Translations under genes and position numbers: made by a program
From: Acididesulfobacillus acetoxydans
GTDB lineage: Bacteria > Bacillota > Desulfitobacteriia > Desulfitobacteriales > Desulfitobacteriaceae
Length of the DNA stretch: 64,000 nucleotides
Direction: 5' to 3' (one strand)
NCBI RefSeq assembly: GCF_900016645.1
Contig: NZ_CDGJ01000078.1
Shown: piece by piece, positions 8,079 to 16,420 of the stretch
Layout: each line of letters starts with the position of its first letter
How positions within the stretch are numbered: position 1 is the first letter of the stretch
Notes under the pieces: model-generated
What the model was told of the DNA's origin: nothing
Seen by the model: the letters and a program-made list of their open reading frames with translations, nothing else
Database searches by the model: none

Positions 8079-9656
8079 TCATACCCGGCTCAGGTCCGCC
8101 GCCTTGCTGCTTTCCTGCCTGCCGCTCGGAACGGGGTGCTGAGAATAGTTCAGCCAGTGATCCAATATTTCCGGCTGCCCAGCAAAATTGAGATGAAGGT
8201 AGGACGCGAAGAGGCTGCCCCGAGCATAACCGTCCGAGCGAAGGAAACTTCCGCTCTTGTACAATTGCCAAGCCGGTGCTTCTCCGCTTGGGGGCAGGAC
8301 ACGTGAGTAATGAAACTCGTGTCCGTGCACAACTGTACCGATGGGACCGAGGAAAGTGTCCAGAGCAAGCCTTCCTTCCCGGTAGCCCATCCCCTGCAAA
8401 TGCGGGGTCATTTCCGCTTCGGCAGGGATAACCCCGGCCAGCGGAAAGCGTTTTCCTTGAAAGTCGCGGATCCCGCGCCCCAAATACATATAGCCGCCGC
8501 ATTCCGCATAGATAGGTTTTTCCGACTGGGCAAAGGTACGAAGGGAACGCAAAAAAGCATGATTGAGGCTCAACTGGGACAAATGCAGTTCGGGAAATCC
8601 CCCGCCCAGGAACAAACCGTCCAGTTTAGGGGGAAGAGCGGTATCGTGCAGAGGACTGAACGGAACGAGTTCAAAACCTTTTGCCGCCAGGGTTTCCAAA
8701 GCGTCCCGGTAATAAAACAAAAAGGCCTCATCCCAAGCCAGACCCAGGCGGATTCCTCGCTTAGGCCCTGATCCGGACGCTCCCGCCGGAGAAGCCGCAC
8801 CGGGTGAGGAGGCAGAGGCCGGGAACACAGAGGGAAAAGGTGCACTAACGGCGGACACACCAGCCCCCGACATACTCGCCTCCGACACATCGGTCTCTGA
8901 CACACCGGCCTCCGACATGCCGGCCGCACCGGCAGCTGCGGTCGCCTCAGGCATGGCATCCTCCTCCGCCGGTGGGGCCCCTTGCATGATGTCTTCCACC
9001 AGACTCAAATCGACATATTTTTCCATCCGGGCGGCCAAGCGCTCCAGATAGTCCGGGGCCAGTCCTTCCTCACCCACCGGGACCAGACCCAAGTGACGTT
9101 CCGGCAGGCGCACCCGATCTTCTTGAGGGATACAGCCCAGGACCGGAATCCCCTGCTCCCGGATCGCTTCACGCAGCATGCTTTCCTGGGCCGCGCTCTT
9201 GACCCGGTTAAAGATCACGCCCTGCAGGCGCAGATCCGGATCATAGCGGTCAAAGCCAAAGAGCAGCGCCGCGGCGCTTTGAGCCAGAGAAACCGCGTCG
9301 ATCACCAAAACGACCGGCGCCTTAATCAATTTGGCAATGTCCGCCGTACTCCCGAAACCTTTGCTTCCACTCATTCCGTCAAAGAGGCCCATCACCCCTT
9401 CTACCACGGCCCACGATCCGGCGGCGCTCCGGATGAATAAACGCGGCAGCTCCGACCCGAGCAGCCAACGATCCAGGTTGCGCCCGGGGCGTCCGGTCGC
9501 TGCCGCGTGATAACTCGGATCAATATAATCGGGGCCCACTTTGTAGCCCTGAACCGGCCGGCCCCGGCTTGCCAAAGCCGCCATGATTCCGGTTGCCAAG
9601 GTAGTCTTACCGGCCCCGCTGTGTGTTCCGGCAACTACGATCCGGGGAATCCTCAT
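8079..9656 (-). CDS. cbiA: Cobyrinate a,c-diamide synthase with low-complexity interdomain insert
   Basis: A 525-residue glutamine- and ATP-dependent enzyme that amidates the a and c acetamide side chains of cobyrinate. The N-terminal ATP domain starts IVVAGTHSGAGKTTLATG and carries GYKVGPDYIDP. The C-terminal class I glutamine amidotransferase domain has the nucleophile Cys386 in YAECGGYMYLG and the His segment GHEFHYSR. Between them, residues about 226-299 are a Ser/Ala/Gly-rich insert with repeated VSE-type units (GVSETDVSEAS), making the protein about 65-75 residues longer than usual. The insert contains no stop and the frame is intact, so the enzyme should be functional. Confidence 0.93.
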   Translation of the reverse strand: MRIPRIVVAGTHSGAGKTTLATGIMAALASRGRPVQGYKVGPDYIDPSYHAAATGRPGRNLDRWLLGSELPRLFIRSAAGSWAVVEGVMGLFDGMSGSKGFGSTADIAKLIKAPVVLVIDAVSLAQSAAALLFGFDRYDPDLRLQGVIFNRVKSAAQESMLREAIREQGIPVLGCIPQEDRVRLPERHLGLVPVGEEGLAPDYLERLAARMEKYVDLSLVEDIMQGAPPAEEDAMPEATAAAGAAGMSEAGVSETDVSEASMSGAGVSAVSAPFPSVFPASASSPGAASPAGASGSGPKRGIRLGLAWDEAFLFYYRDALETLAAKGFELVPFSPLHDTALPPKLDGLFLGGGFPELHLSQLSLNHAFLRSLRTFAQSEKPIYAECGGYMYLGRGIRDFQGKRFPLAGVIPAEAEMTPHLQGMGYREGRLALDTFLGPIGTVVHGHEFHYSRVLPPSGEAPAWQLYKSGSFLRSDGYARGSLFASYLHLNFAGQPEILDHWLNYSQHPVPSGRQESSKAADLSRV

Positions 9657-9781
9657 CTATGAAACCTTCCTCCGTTGCAATATCCTATTAAGCTGCCTGC
9701 AAAGGTTGCCTGCCGTGCGAGACCAAGGTCATAGCGTAAGAGCGACAAAGGTCAATGCGCGATGGCACCAATCCTGAATCT

Positions 9782-9813
9782 CCCCATGGCTAAAGCCTGT
9801 CTAAAGCCAGGGG
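9782..9813. repeat. Palindrome of IS200/IS605-end type in the cbiA-cbiB gap
   Basis: CCCCATGGCT (9782-9791) and AGCCAGGGG (9805-9813) form an imperfect palindrome, with TAAAGCC partly duplicated in the loop. A close relative, CCCCGTGGCT-GA-AGCCGGGG, occurs at 60920-60939. The form resembles the end hairpins of IS200/IS605-type elements but could also be a plain extragenic palindrome. Confidence 0.4.
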
Positions 9814-9833
9814 CATGCGGCTAAGCCTCTCGG

Positions 9834-10874
9834 TCAAAGCACGAGAGCGAGCACAAGAGCGGGGAGCAGGGAGAGCCAAGCAGCTAAGCGGACCAGGGCC
9901 AGGGTCGTCCGAATATCAGCGCTTTGCAAAGGGCGGAGGGCATCTCCCATTTCCGCACGGTGGGAAAGCTCCCCCTGATAGATGTTCATTCCTCCCAGTT
10001 GAATGCCCAGGAGTCCGGCGGTCACGCTCTCGGGGTTGCCGCCGTTAGGGCTGGGGTGTGACTTGGCGTCCCGCCGCCAAATGCGTAAGGCCGAGCGCAC
10101 GTCCAACCCCTGGCCCGAGCCCGCCAGCAAGAAAAGAGGTACGGAGAGCCGGGCGGGAAGGAAATTGGCCCAATCGTCCGCGCGGGCGGAAAACCAGCCG
10201 AAAGAGCGGTAGCGCTCATTGCGGTAGCCCACCATGGAATCCAGCGTGCTCACGGCCTTAAAAGCCCAGGCCAGCGGGGCTCCGCCTACGGCAGCGAAAA
10301 GAAGGGGCGAAAGGATCCCGTCCACAAAATTCTCGGCCAGAGTTTCCACCGTTGCCCGGACGACTTCCCCTTCGCTTAAGCGTGAGGTGTCCCGGCTGAC
10401 AAACCCGGCCAGAGTCCGGCGCGCTTGAGGAAGGTCCCCCATCTTCAGGGGCAGGTAGACACTTTTTCCCGCCTCTAAGAGGGATTTCCCCGCCAGAGCC
10501 GAGGCGATGAGGCAAACCTGCAAGGCCAGCCCCACAAGAGGGTGAATCAGGGCGGCCAGTTTAAGCAAACCCCAAGTCAAACCGTACGTGCCCCCGATGA
10601 GGAGGACGGCCAGCAGGATCCCTTTGCGCTTGCGGGCCCGAGCCGTTCCCCGATTGAGGCGCTTCTCGCCCCAGGCTGCGGCCCTTCCCAGCCAAATGAC
10701 CGGATGGGGCCAACCTACTGGGTCTCCCAGAATGCGGTCCAAAATAAACCCCAGCAGCAAGACGCACCCCGGGGTGAGAACGACCCCGGGCAAAAACGCC
10801 AGCGGCCGGCTCAGGTGGAAGCCGGGCATTTTGCCCAGGAAAGAGACGGGGATATAGCCGGCCAGGCTGCCCAT
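9834..10874 (-). CDS. cbiB: Adenosylcobinamide-phosphate synthase (membrane)
   Basis: A 346-residue integral membrane enzyme that joins aminopropanol phosphate to adenosylcobyric acid. It shows the CbiB pattern FILDRILGDPVGWPHPVIWLG near the N-terminus, then FVSRDTSRLSEGEVVRATVETLAENFVDG and the polar segment AVSTLDSMVGYRNERYRSFGWFSARADDWANF. The C-terminal SHPSPNGGNPESVTAG motif is complete. There are four to five hydrophobic stretches. The N-terminus is about 35 residues longer than many homologues, and an internal GTG or TTG could be the true start. The ATG at 10874 lies three bases downstream of the cbiCP stop, so tight coupling is likely. Confidence 0.92.
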   Translation of the reverse strand: MGSLAGYIPVSFLGKMPGFHLSRPLAFLPGVVLTPGCVLLLGFILDRILGDPVGWPHPVIWLGRAAAWGEKRLNRGTARARKRKGILLAVLLIGGTYGLTWGLLKLAALIHPLVGLALQVCLIASALAGKSLLEAGKSVYLPLKMGDLPQARRTLAGFVSRDTSRLSEGEVVRATVETLAENFVDGILSPLLFAAVGGAPLAWAFKAVSTLDSMVGYRNERYRSFGWFSARADDWANFLPARLSVPLFLLAGSGQGLDVRSALRIWRRDAKSHPSPNGGNPESVTAGLLGIQLGGMNIYQGELSHRAEMGDALRPLQSADIRTTLALVRLAAWLSLLPALVLALVL

Positions 10875-10877
10875 AGC

Positions 10878-13073
10878 TCAGAGCCCCATCAAAGCCCGGA
10901 TCGCCGCCAGATCCACGCTCTTACGGACCAGGTCGGCCAGCCGGTTGAAAGCTTGTTCCCGCATGGCCGCCTGAGAAAGGGAACGGACAGGGGGGCGGCT
11001 CTGCCCGCGCCTCTGCCAGAGCCAGGCCAGAAGTGCCCGGCGCAGGGAATCGTTGTCAAAAAGGCCGTGCAGGTAAGTGCCCACGGCTGTGCCCGCTTGC
11101 AAACCGTCCCCGTAAGGGGCTCCCCCCGCTTCCAGTTCAAACAGCGGCGGTTGATTCTCATCCGCCCGGGAGGAGCCCATATGAATCTCGTAGCCGGACA
11201 CGGCCTGGCCCCGGCATTGTTCAAAGAACAGAGAACCGGCCAGGATGCTGCCCCGACTTTGCACGGTGTGCTTTTCCGGTAAAATCTCCGTCTCCAAAGG
11301 CAGGATATTGAGTCCGGGGGTAACTTCCAGGGCTGATTCCAGGTGCAGGGGATCCCGAACCACCCGTCCCAGCATCTGATAGCCGCCGCAGATCCCGATG
11401 ATAGGCAATCCCCGTTGCCAGTCCTCCCGCAGGCGGGCCGCCAGGCCGCTGTCGTGCAGAAAGCGCAGATCAGCCAAAGTATTTTTGCTGCCCGGAATGA
11501 CGACCAAATCGGGACTGCCTAAGGCATCCGGGTCGGCCACATAGCGCACCGCCGCATCCTCTTCGTCGCGCAGAGCGTCAAAGTCTGTGAAATTAGAAAT
11601 GTAAGGCAGACGGATGACCGCAATGTCCAGCCGTCCGGCTGCTTCACCTGCGTCAGTTTCGTGCCCCGGCCTCAATGGTTGCGCCTGTTTAGCCAGTCGC
11701 GTCTTTTCCTGTTCCAAAACCACCGAATCCTCCTCCGGGATCGAGAATTCGGAGAAATAGGGCACAACCCCCAGAACCGGGATCCCGGTCTTCTCCCGCA
11801 AGAAGTCGAGAGCCGGTTGCAACAGCCGGATATCCCCCCGAAACTTGTTGAGGATAATTCCTTTCACCAGAGCGCGTTCTTCCGGCTCAAGGAGCTCCAG
11901 AGTGCCAACCACCGAGGCCAGGGCACCCCCCCGGTCAATGTCGGCAATCAGCAGCACCGGGGACTGGAGCGCGCGCGCCACCCGCATGTTGACAATATCG
12001 TTGGCCTTCAGATTTACTTCAGCCGGACTTCCCGCCCCCTCAATGACCAGGACCTCATTCTCATCCCTCAGCTGACGCAGGCAGGTTTCCACGGCCGGCC
12101 AAGCCGTTTTTTGGTATTCTCCGTGATAATCCCGGGCCGGAAAAGTGCCTTGGGCTTTGCCCAGGAGAATGACCTGAGAATTGGCTTGTCCCGTCGGTTT
12201 GAGCAAAATTGGGTTCATGCGGACATCCGGTTCCCGGCCGGCCGCCTGAGCTTGGACAACCTGAGCCCGTCCCATTTCCCCCCCCGCCGCCGTGACAAAG
12301 GAATTTAAAGCCATGTTCTGGGCCTTAAAGGGCGCCGTCAGGTACCCTTCCTGGTAAAAAATCCGGCAAAAGGCCGCAGTCAAGACGCTCTTGCCCACAT
12401 TGGAGGAAGTGCCTTGGAACATTAAGGTGCGGGCCTGCCGCTGTCGCTTCGCTGCAGCCTGGTAGATGAGGGCGTTGACAGCCGCGGCGGCCAGCGGGCT
12501 TCCACCCCGTGTCCCCCGCACCGTCAGGCAGGGTATTTCCCGGTTCTGCCAGAGGATTTCCTTGGCTTCCGCAGCTCCGACAAATCCCACCGGCATACCG
12601 ATGATCAGGGCCGGCCGCAGGCTCGGGTCCTCGGTCAGACGCAGAACTTCCAACAAAGCCGTGGGGGCGTTACCGATGGCGACGATGGCCCCGGCCAGGC
12701 TCGACGCGTGCAGGCGCAAGGCGGTCATACTCCGGGTGAGCCCCCAAGCTTTGGCCTTCTCCGGCACCTCGGGATCATGCAGAAAACACTCGACCCGGCC
12801 GCCGAGCTGGGCTAAGGCGCTCTTGGCAATGCCGGCCCGAACCATTTCTACATCGGTAATCACGGATGCTCCCCTTTCCAGGGCCGCCAGCCCGGCCGCC
12901 ACAGCCTCGGGGCGCAGGGCGACGACTTCTTCCAAACTGGGGTCCCCGCTGGTATGGATGAGGCGCTCGACCACCGGCAGTTCCTCAGCCTTCCAGTTAC
13001 GCTTCAACTGCGAACGGATCAAACGCATGCTCTCGCTCTCTATGGCTTGAGGGTCAGTGAGAAAGACACTCAT
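10878..13073 (-). CDS. cbiP: Fused precorrin-8X methylmutase (CbiC) and cobyric acid synthase (CbiP)
   Basis: A 731-residue fusion of two enzymes that are normally separate. Residues about 1-210 are CbiC, moving the C11 methyl to C12 to give cobyrinic acid: catalytic-His segment LIHTSGDPS, SVITDVEMVRAGI, GNAPTALLEVLR and IGMPVGFVGAAEAK. Residues about 217-731 are CbiP, amidating side chains b, d, e and g: MFQGTSSNVGKSVLTAAFCRI (P-loop), PFKAQNMALNSFVT, EGAGSPAEVNL and glutaminase Cys in IGICGGYQMLG. The reading frame runs through without a break and joins at a short Lys/Arg/Gln linker. It overlaps cbiX by four bases. Both halves look catalytically complete. Confidence 0.95.
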   Translation of the reverse strand: MSVFLTDPQAIESESMRLIRSQLKRNWKAEELPVVERLIHTSGDPSLEEVVALRPEAVAAGLAALERGASVITDVEMVRAGIAKSALAQLGGRVECFLHDPEVPEKAKAWGLTRSMTALRLHASSLAGAIVAIGNAPTALLEVLRLTEDPSLRPALIIGMPVGFVGAAEAKEILWQNREIPCLTVRGTRGGSPLAAAAVNALIYQAAAKRQRQARTLMFQGTSSNVGKSVLTAAFCRIFYQEGYLTAPFKAQNMALNSFVTAAGGEMGRAQVVQAQAAGREPDVRMNPILLKPTGQANSQVILLGKAQGTFPARDYHGEYQKTAWPAVETCLRQLRDENEVLVIEGAGSPAEVNLKANDIVNMRVARALQSPVLLIADIDRGGALASVVGTLELLEPEERALVKGIILNKFRGDIRLLQPALDFLREKTGIPVLGVVPYFSEFSIPEEDSVVLEQEKTRLAKQAQPLRPGHETDAGEAAGRLDIAVIRLPYISNFTDFDALRDEEDAAVRYVADPDALGSPDLVVIPGSKNTLADLRFLHDSGLAARLREDWQRGLPIIGICGGYQMLGRVVRDPLHLESALEVTPGLNILPLETEILPEKHTVQSRGSILAGSLFFEQCRGQAVSGYEIHMGSSRADENQPPLFELEAGGAPYGDGLQAGTAVGTYLHGLFDNDSLRRALLAWLWQRRGQSRPPVRSLSQAAMREQAFNRLADLVRKSVDLAAIRALMGL

Positions 13074-13438
13074 GCACCCATTGCCTCCTTAATACGCAAG
13101 CTGGCCAGATTCGCAATCATATCATCGGCTCCCAGGGCTTCGCTGAAGATGATTTCCAGTTCGGGAAATTCCCCGCGCACCTCCGCGACTTCCTCGTGGA
13201 TATCCACGGTGACGTGCATGCCGGAAAAAAGAAACAAAGGCATGACGATTACTTTCTTCGCTCCTTGGCGGGCTTTATCCCTGACCGCTTGCGGCAGGCT
13301 CGGTGAACCGTGAGACATAAAAGCAGGCGTAACCGGTCTCCCCATCAGGGCCTCCACTTTGTCCGCCACCTCAATCAGTCCTTGGTTGGCTTCCGCCCGG
13401 CGGCTGCCGTGGCCTAAGAGAATGATTTCCGTTTCCAT
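13070..13438 (-). CDS. cbiX: Sirohydrochlorin cobaltochelatase, short CbiX type
   Basis: A 122-residue single-domain chelatase (CbiX-S) that inserts cobalt into sirohydrochlorin, committing it to the anaerobic B12 route. The first metal-binding His is in ILLGHGSRRAEAN near the N-terminus, and the second is in FLFSGMHVTVDI. The length fits homodimeric CbiX-S rather than the two-domain long form. It overlaps cbiCP by four bases and the upstream cbiJ by 25, so it is embedded in the operon and translationally coupled. Confidence 0.93.
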   Translation of the reverse strand: METEIILLGHGSRRAEANQGLIEVADKVEALMGRPVTPAFMSHGSPSLPQAVRDKARQGAKKVIVMPLFLFSGMHVTVDIHEEVAEVRGEFPELEIIFSEALGADDMIANLASLRIKEAMGA

Positions 13439-14415
13439 AAGTCATCTTCCACCTTCACAATAAATTCGCTTGGGGAGAGAAAGGCGCTCACCTGAGACGG
13501 GCGTTTGAGCAGAACGAGGGGAATCCCTCTGCGGCTGCAAGCGAGGATTTTGGCCGGGGTCCCTCCTTCTCGTCCGCTGTCTTTGGCCACGACCACCTGG
13601 ATCCCAAGCTGGGCCATCATAGCTTCATTCCACTCCCGGGAAAACGGTCCCTGGGCGGCGATGATCTGGCGCGGCTTCAAGCCCAGTTCTTCACAGCGCT
13701 GCAAGACTTTGGCTGTGGGCAGGACCCGGACGAACAGCGTTTTGTCCTTGAGTACGGCCTGTCCCAGCCATTCCGGCAGGCCATTGCTGCCGGTGGTGAG
13801 GAGGATGCGCTCACCCAGCCCTGCGGCGAGTCCGGCCGCGTCGGTAAGGTTTTGCGCCCAGTAAATTCCCCCCTGCGGCCGACCCTCTTTTGTGGGGGAT
13901 TTATCTGCAGAGGAAACCACGCGTCCGGGGGGAATTCCACCTTCCGGGGAAACTGCGTCCGGGGAAACCGCGTCCGGAGAAACTGCGCCCGGAGAAACTG
14001 CGCCCGGAGAAATTGCGCCCCTGCGTGAAACCACGCCGTCTGGGTAAATCTTCTTCCCCGGTGAGAGTCTTTCTCTGCCGGAAGATGCCTTCCCGGAAAA
14101 AACTCCGGCGCTCGCCGGGCGTTCCCAACGGAAATAAGCCGTTCCGCTGCCCGTGCAGGCCGTCTGGGCGATGGCCCGGATGTTCTGGGCATAGGGATGC
14201 GTGGCATCGATCACGGCGTCGAAAGCCCCGCTTTCCAAAACGCGGTCCAACTCGCCCGCCGAGAACGCTCCGTACCGGACCCTGAGCCCCTCGGCCTCAG
14301 CCAACTCGGCCCCGTATTCCGTCAGAGTGGAGACTAGGACTTCATGTCCGCGTCCGGCGAACTCCCGGGCCAAGAAGCGGCCATCCCGGGTCCCGGCCAG
14401 AACCAGGAGCTTCAT
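13414..14415 (-). CDS. cbiJ: Cobalt-precorrin-6A reductase with repetitive insert
   Basis: A 333-residue NAD(P)H-dependent reductase of the corrin ring (CbiJ/CobK family). Typical segments are KLLVLAGTRDGRFLAREF at the start, AVIDATHPYAQNI, LLTTGSNGLPEW and IIAAQGPFS. Residues about 103-182 are an extra low-complexity region in which the unit AVSPG/AVSPD is repeated, encoded by five 15-bp DNA repeats at 13943-14017. Without the insert the length would be the usual 250 or so. The frame is kept because the repeat unit is a multiple of three. It shares four bases with cbiH and overlaps cbiX. Confidence 0.92.
   Translation of the reverse strand: MKLLVLAGTRDGRFLAREFAGRGHEVLVSTLTEYGAELAEAEGLRVRYGAFSAGELDRVLESGAFDAVIDATHPYAQNIRAIAQTACTGSGTAYFRWERPASAGVFSGKASSGRERLSPGKKIYPDGVVSRRGAISPGAVSPGAVSPDAVSPDAVSPEGGIPPGRVVSSADKSPTKEGRPQGGIYWAQNLTDAAGLAAGLGERILLTTGSNGLPEWLGQAVLKDKTLFVRVLPTAKVLQRCEELGLKPRQIIAAQGPFSREWNEAMMAQLGIQVVVAKDSGREGGTPAKILACSRRGIPLVLLKRPSQVSAFLSPSEFIVKVEDDLWKRKSFS
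13943..14017. repeat. 15-bp minisatellite, five units, inside cbiJ
   Basis: Five consecutive 15-mers vary around YCCGGRGAAAYYGCG, starting TCCGGGGAAACTGCG. They encode the AVSPx pentapeptides of CbiJ on the opposite strand. Copy-number change would add or remove five residues without a frameshift. Confidence 0.85.
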
Positions 14416-15236
14416 AGGCTGTAACCCCGGGGTGTCACAAGATACGGACCCAGGCGGCGGGTTTGGGAATTGCCGATGATGACGGTACTCAACATATCGA
14501 TCTTCTCCTGAGTAAAGTTTGCCAGGGTGCGTATGACCGCTGCGGATCCCGGTCCGCGCAGGGCTTCACGCACGATGCCCACAGGCGTTTCCGCAGCCCG
14601 GTACTGGAGCAGGACCTCCCGGATAACCCCGATCTGTTCGGTCCTGGCGGCGCTTTTCGGGTTATAAAGCGCGATGACAAAGTCCCCCTCTGCCGCTAAA
14701 TGCACCCGGCGCAAAATGACATCCCAGGGAGTCAAGAGATCGCTGAGGCTGATCGCGGCAAAGTCGTGCATTAAAGGGGCACCCAAGACGGCCGCGGCGG
14801 CGTTCGCGGCCGTTATGCCGGGGATGATCTCCAGCGGCATTGCCAAAAGGTCAGCCTCAGACAGGCATTCGATCAGGATGCCGGCCATGCCGTAAATACC
14901 GGCGTCCCCACTCGACACCAAGGCAACCCTGTGTCCTTTACCAGCCAGGCGAACGACTTCCCGGCAGCGCTCCACCTCTTGACGCATGCCTGTGGCCGCA
15001 ACCGTCTGCTCTCGCAAGAGAGGGCGAATCAAGTCAATATAAGTTTTGTAACCGGCGACCGTGTCCGCCTCAGCCAAAGCTTCCTTGGCCCGTTCTGTCA
15101 TATGTTCGGGATTTCCCGGGCCGAGACCCACGACAAAGATCTTTCCAGACTGAGAGCTAACGTCAAGCCGGCCATTTTGACTTTGGGCAGAATCAAGACC
15201 CCCTGCTCCGTTCCCAATAGACTCGCTGCTTCGCAT
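14412..15236 (-). CDS. cbiH: Cobalt-precorrin-3 C17-methyltransferase
   Basis: A SAM-dependent methyltransferase that methylates C17 with ring contraction (CbiH/CobJ). The tetrapyrrole methylase core begins at residue 31 with GKIFVVGLGPGNPEHMT and continues with VALVSSGDAGIYGMAG, PGITAANAAAAVLGAPL and VIALYNPKS. The C-terminal MLSTVIIGNSQT is characteristic of this subfamily. The first 30 residues are not part of the domain. The ORF starts 139 bases before cbiG ends, so roughly the first 46 codons, including the GLGPG loop, overlap the cbiG C-terminus in another frame. No better start was seen downstream of the overlap. It lacks the C-terminal iron-sulfur extension of some CbiH60 proteins. 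Confidence 0.92.
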   Translation of the reverse strand: MRSSESIGNGAGGLDSAQSQNGRLDVSSQSGKIFVVGLGPGNPEHMTERAKEALAEADTVAGYKTYIDLIRPLLREQTVAATGMRQEVERCREVVRLAGKGHRVALVSSGDAGIYGMAGILIECLSEADLLAMPLEIIPGITAANAAAAVLGAPLMHDFAAISLSDLLTPWDVILRRVHLAAEGDFVIALYNPKSAARTEQIGVIREVLLQYRAAETPVGIVREALRGPGSAAVIRTLANFTQEKIDMLSTVIIGNSQTRRLGPYLVTPRGYSL

Positions 15237-16420
15237 ACCCCATCCACCCCAATCATCTTACGAACAAAGCCGGAGCGGCTCAGTCCTTTTTCTTCATTCA
15301 TTCTTTGGATTGCCTCGGCGGCAAAGGTCCGGAAAGGAAGGCCCAAGTGGTTGGCCGCTTCCCGCAGTCCTTGTTCGCCGGCTTTCAAATCGATACTGTA
15401 AAGTCCTTTTACGGCGAGAGAAGAGGTTCCCGCCCGTTCCAGGGCCACTTCTATCCCCTCGAGCACGGCGGCGCTGTCTATTCCCCGCCGGCACCCCACC
15501 CCGATACTGATCACCGGGGGAACGAGGTAAATACCCCCGTTTGCCGTCCCCGGAAAAGCGGAAATAATCACCTGAGCTCCGGGGGTTACTTCTCTCCGGT
15601 CAAGTTCCCGCGCCGCTCCCGTGCTTCGGTTCTCCCGGCCTGCGTCCCGTAGTGCCCATCCCCTGCTTGTGTTGTTCCGGCCCGCATTCTGCGCCGCTCT
15701 TCCCGTACCCGCGCTGTTCCGGCCTGCGTTCCGCGCTCCTCCTCCGCTGCCGGCGTCCGCAGGGAGAGTATTTATGTTATCCGCTTCCCGGCTCGGTCTA
15801 TCCGTCTTCCGGCTCAACTTACTGCCCGGGCTCAACCCGGCCGTCCCGAGGAAGAGATAGTTGGGATCCTGACGGAGCGGGTGCCCGGGAGCCAGCGCAA
15901 ACTCGGTGGCGACTGTCAAATAGCCTTTCTCCAGCAGGTGCCGGTTGACGGCCGGCAGATTGGCGAGCGGGGTGACCCGCCAGCCCAGGCGGCGGGCGTA
16001 TTCATCCGGAGCGACCAAGCCGTTGACATCGGTGGCGGTGGTGATCACGGCCAGGGCGCCGGTCTTTTCCTCTAAGAACTTAGCCCAGGCATTGGCTCCG
16101 CCCAAATGCCCCGAAAGGAGCGGAATCAGGAATCTCCCTCCTTCGTCTGCGACCAGGACCGCCGGGTCCCGATCTTTGCTATGCAGCAGGGACGCAATTT
16201 GACGGACGGCAATTCCGCTGGCCATGACGAAGACAAACAAACGGTATTCTTGCCAAATTTCGGGCAGTAACTCCTTAAGCCGGCGGAAAGGACGGGCCCA
16301 AGCAGGAAAAGGAGAGCAGTGCACATGCAGGAAGATATCGGCGGGCTCGGGCAATACTCCGGCCAGAGCTCGAGCTACAGCCCCTCCCCGGTCCGTTAAG
16401 GCGATGAGGGCCGCCTTCAT
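15098..16420 (-). CDS. cbiG: Cobalt-precorrin-5A hydrolase with low-complexity insert
   Basis: A 440-residue CbiG that opens the delta-lactone and releases acetaldehyde from cobalt-precorrin-5A. The N-terminal domain shows FVMASGIAVRQIASLL and PLLSGHLGGANAWAK. The C-terminal domain shows SIGVGCRRGID, LYSIDLKAGEQGL and the segment ending GVCEAASLLG. Between the domains, residues about 198-278 are an Asn/Arg/Gly/Ala-rich insert with repeated NAGRN-like units, absent from typical CbiG of about 350 residues. It shares four bases with cbiF upstream and runs 139 bases into cbiH downstream. Confidence 0.92.
   Translation of the reverse strand: MKAALIALTDRGGAVARALAGVLPEPADIFLHVHCSPFPAWARPFRRLKELLPEIWQEYRLFVFVMASGIAVRQIASLLHSKDRDPAVLVADEGGRFLIPLLSGHLGGANAWAKFLEEKTGALAVITTATDVNGLVAPDEYARRLGWRVTPLANLPAVNRHLLEKGYLTVATEFALAPGHPLRQDPNYLFLGTAGLSPGSKLSRKTDRPSREADNINTLPADAGSGGGARNAGRNSAGTGRAAQNAGRNNTSRGWALRDAGRENRSTGAARELDRREVTPGAQVIISAFPGTANGGIYLVPPVISIGVGCRRGIDSAAVLEGIEVALERAGTSSLAVKGLYSIDLKAGEQGLREAANHLGLPFRTFAAEAIQRMNEEKGLSRSGFVRKMIGVDGVCEAASLLGTEQGVLILPKVKMAGLTLALSLERSLSWVSAREIPNI

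Noticed and set aside
13943..14017. Short repeats read as a CRISPR array
   Set aside because: The 15-bp units are contiguous with no spacers and lie inside the cbiJ coding frame.
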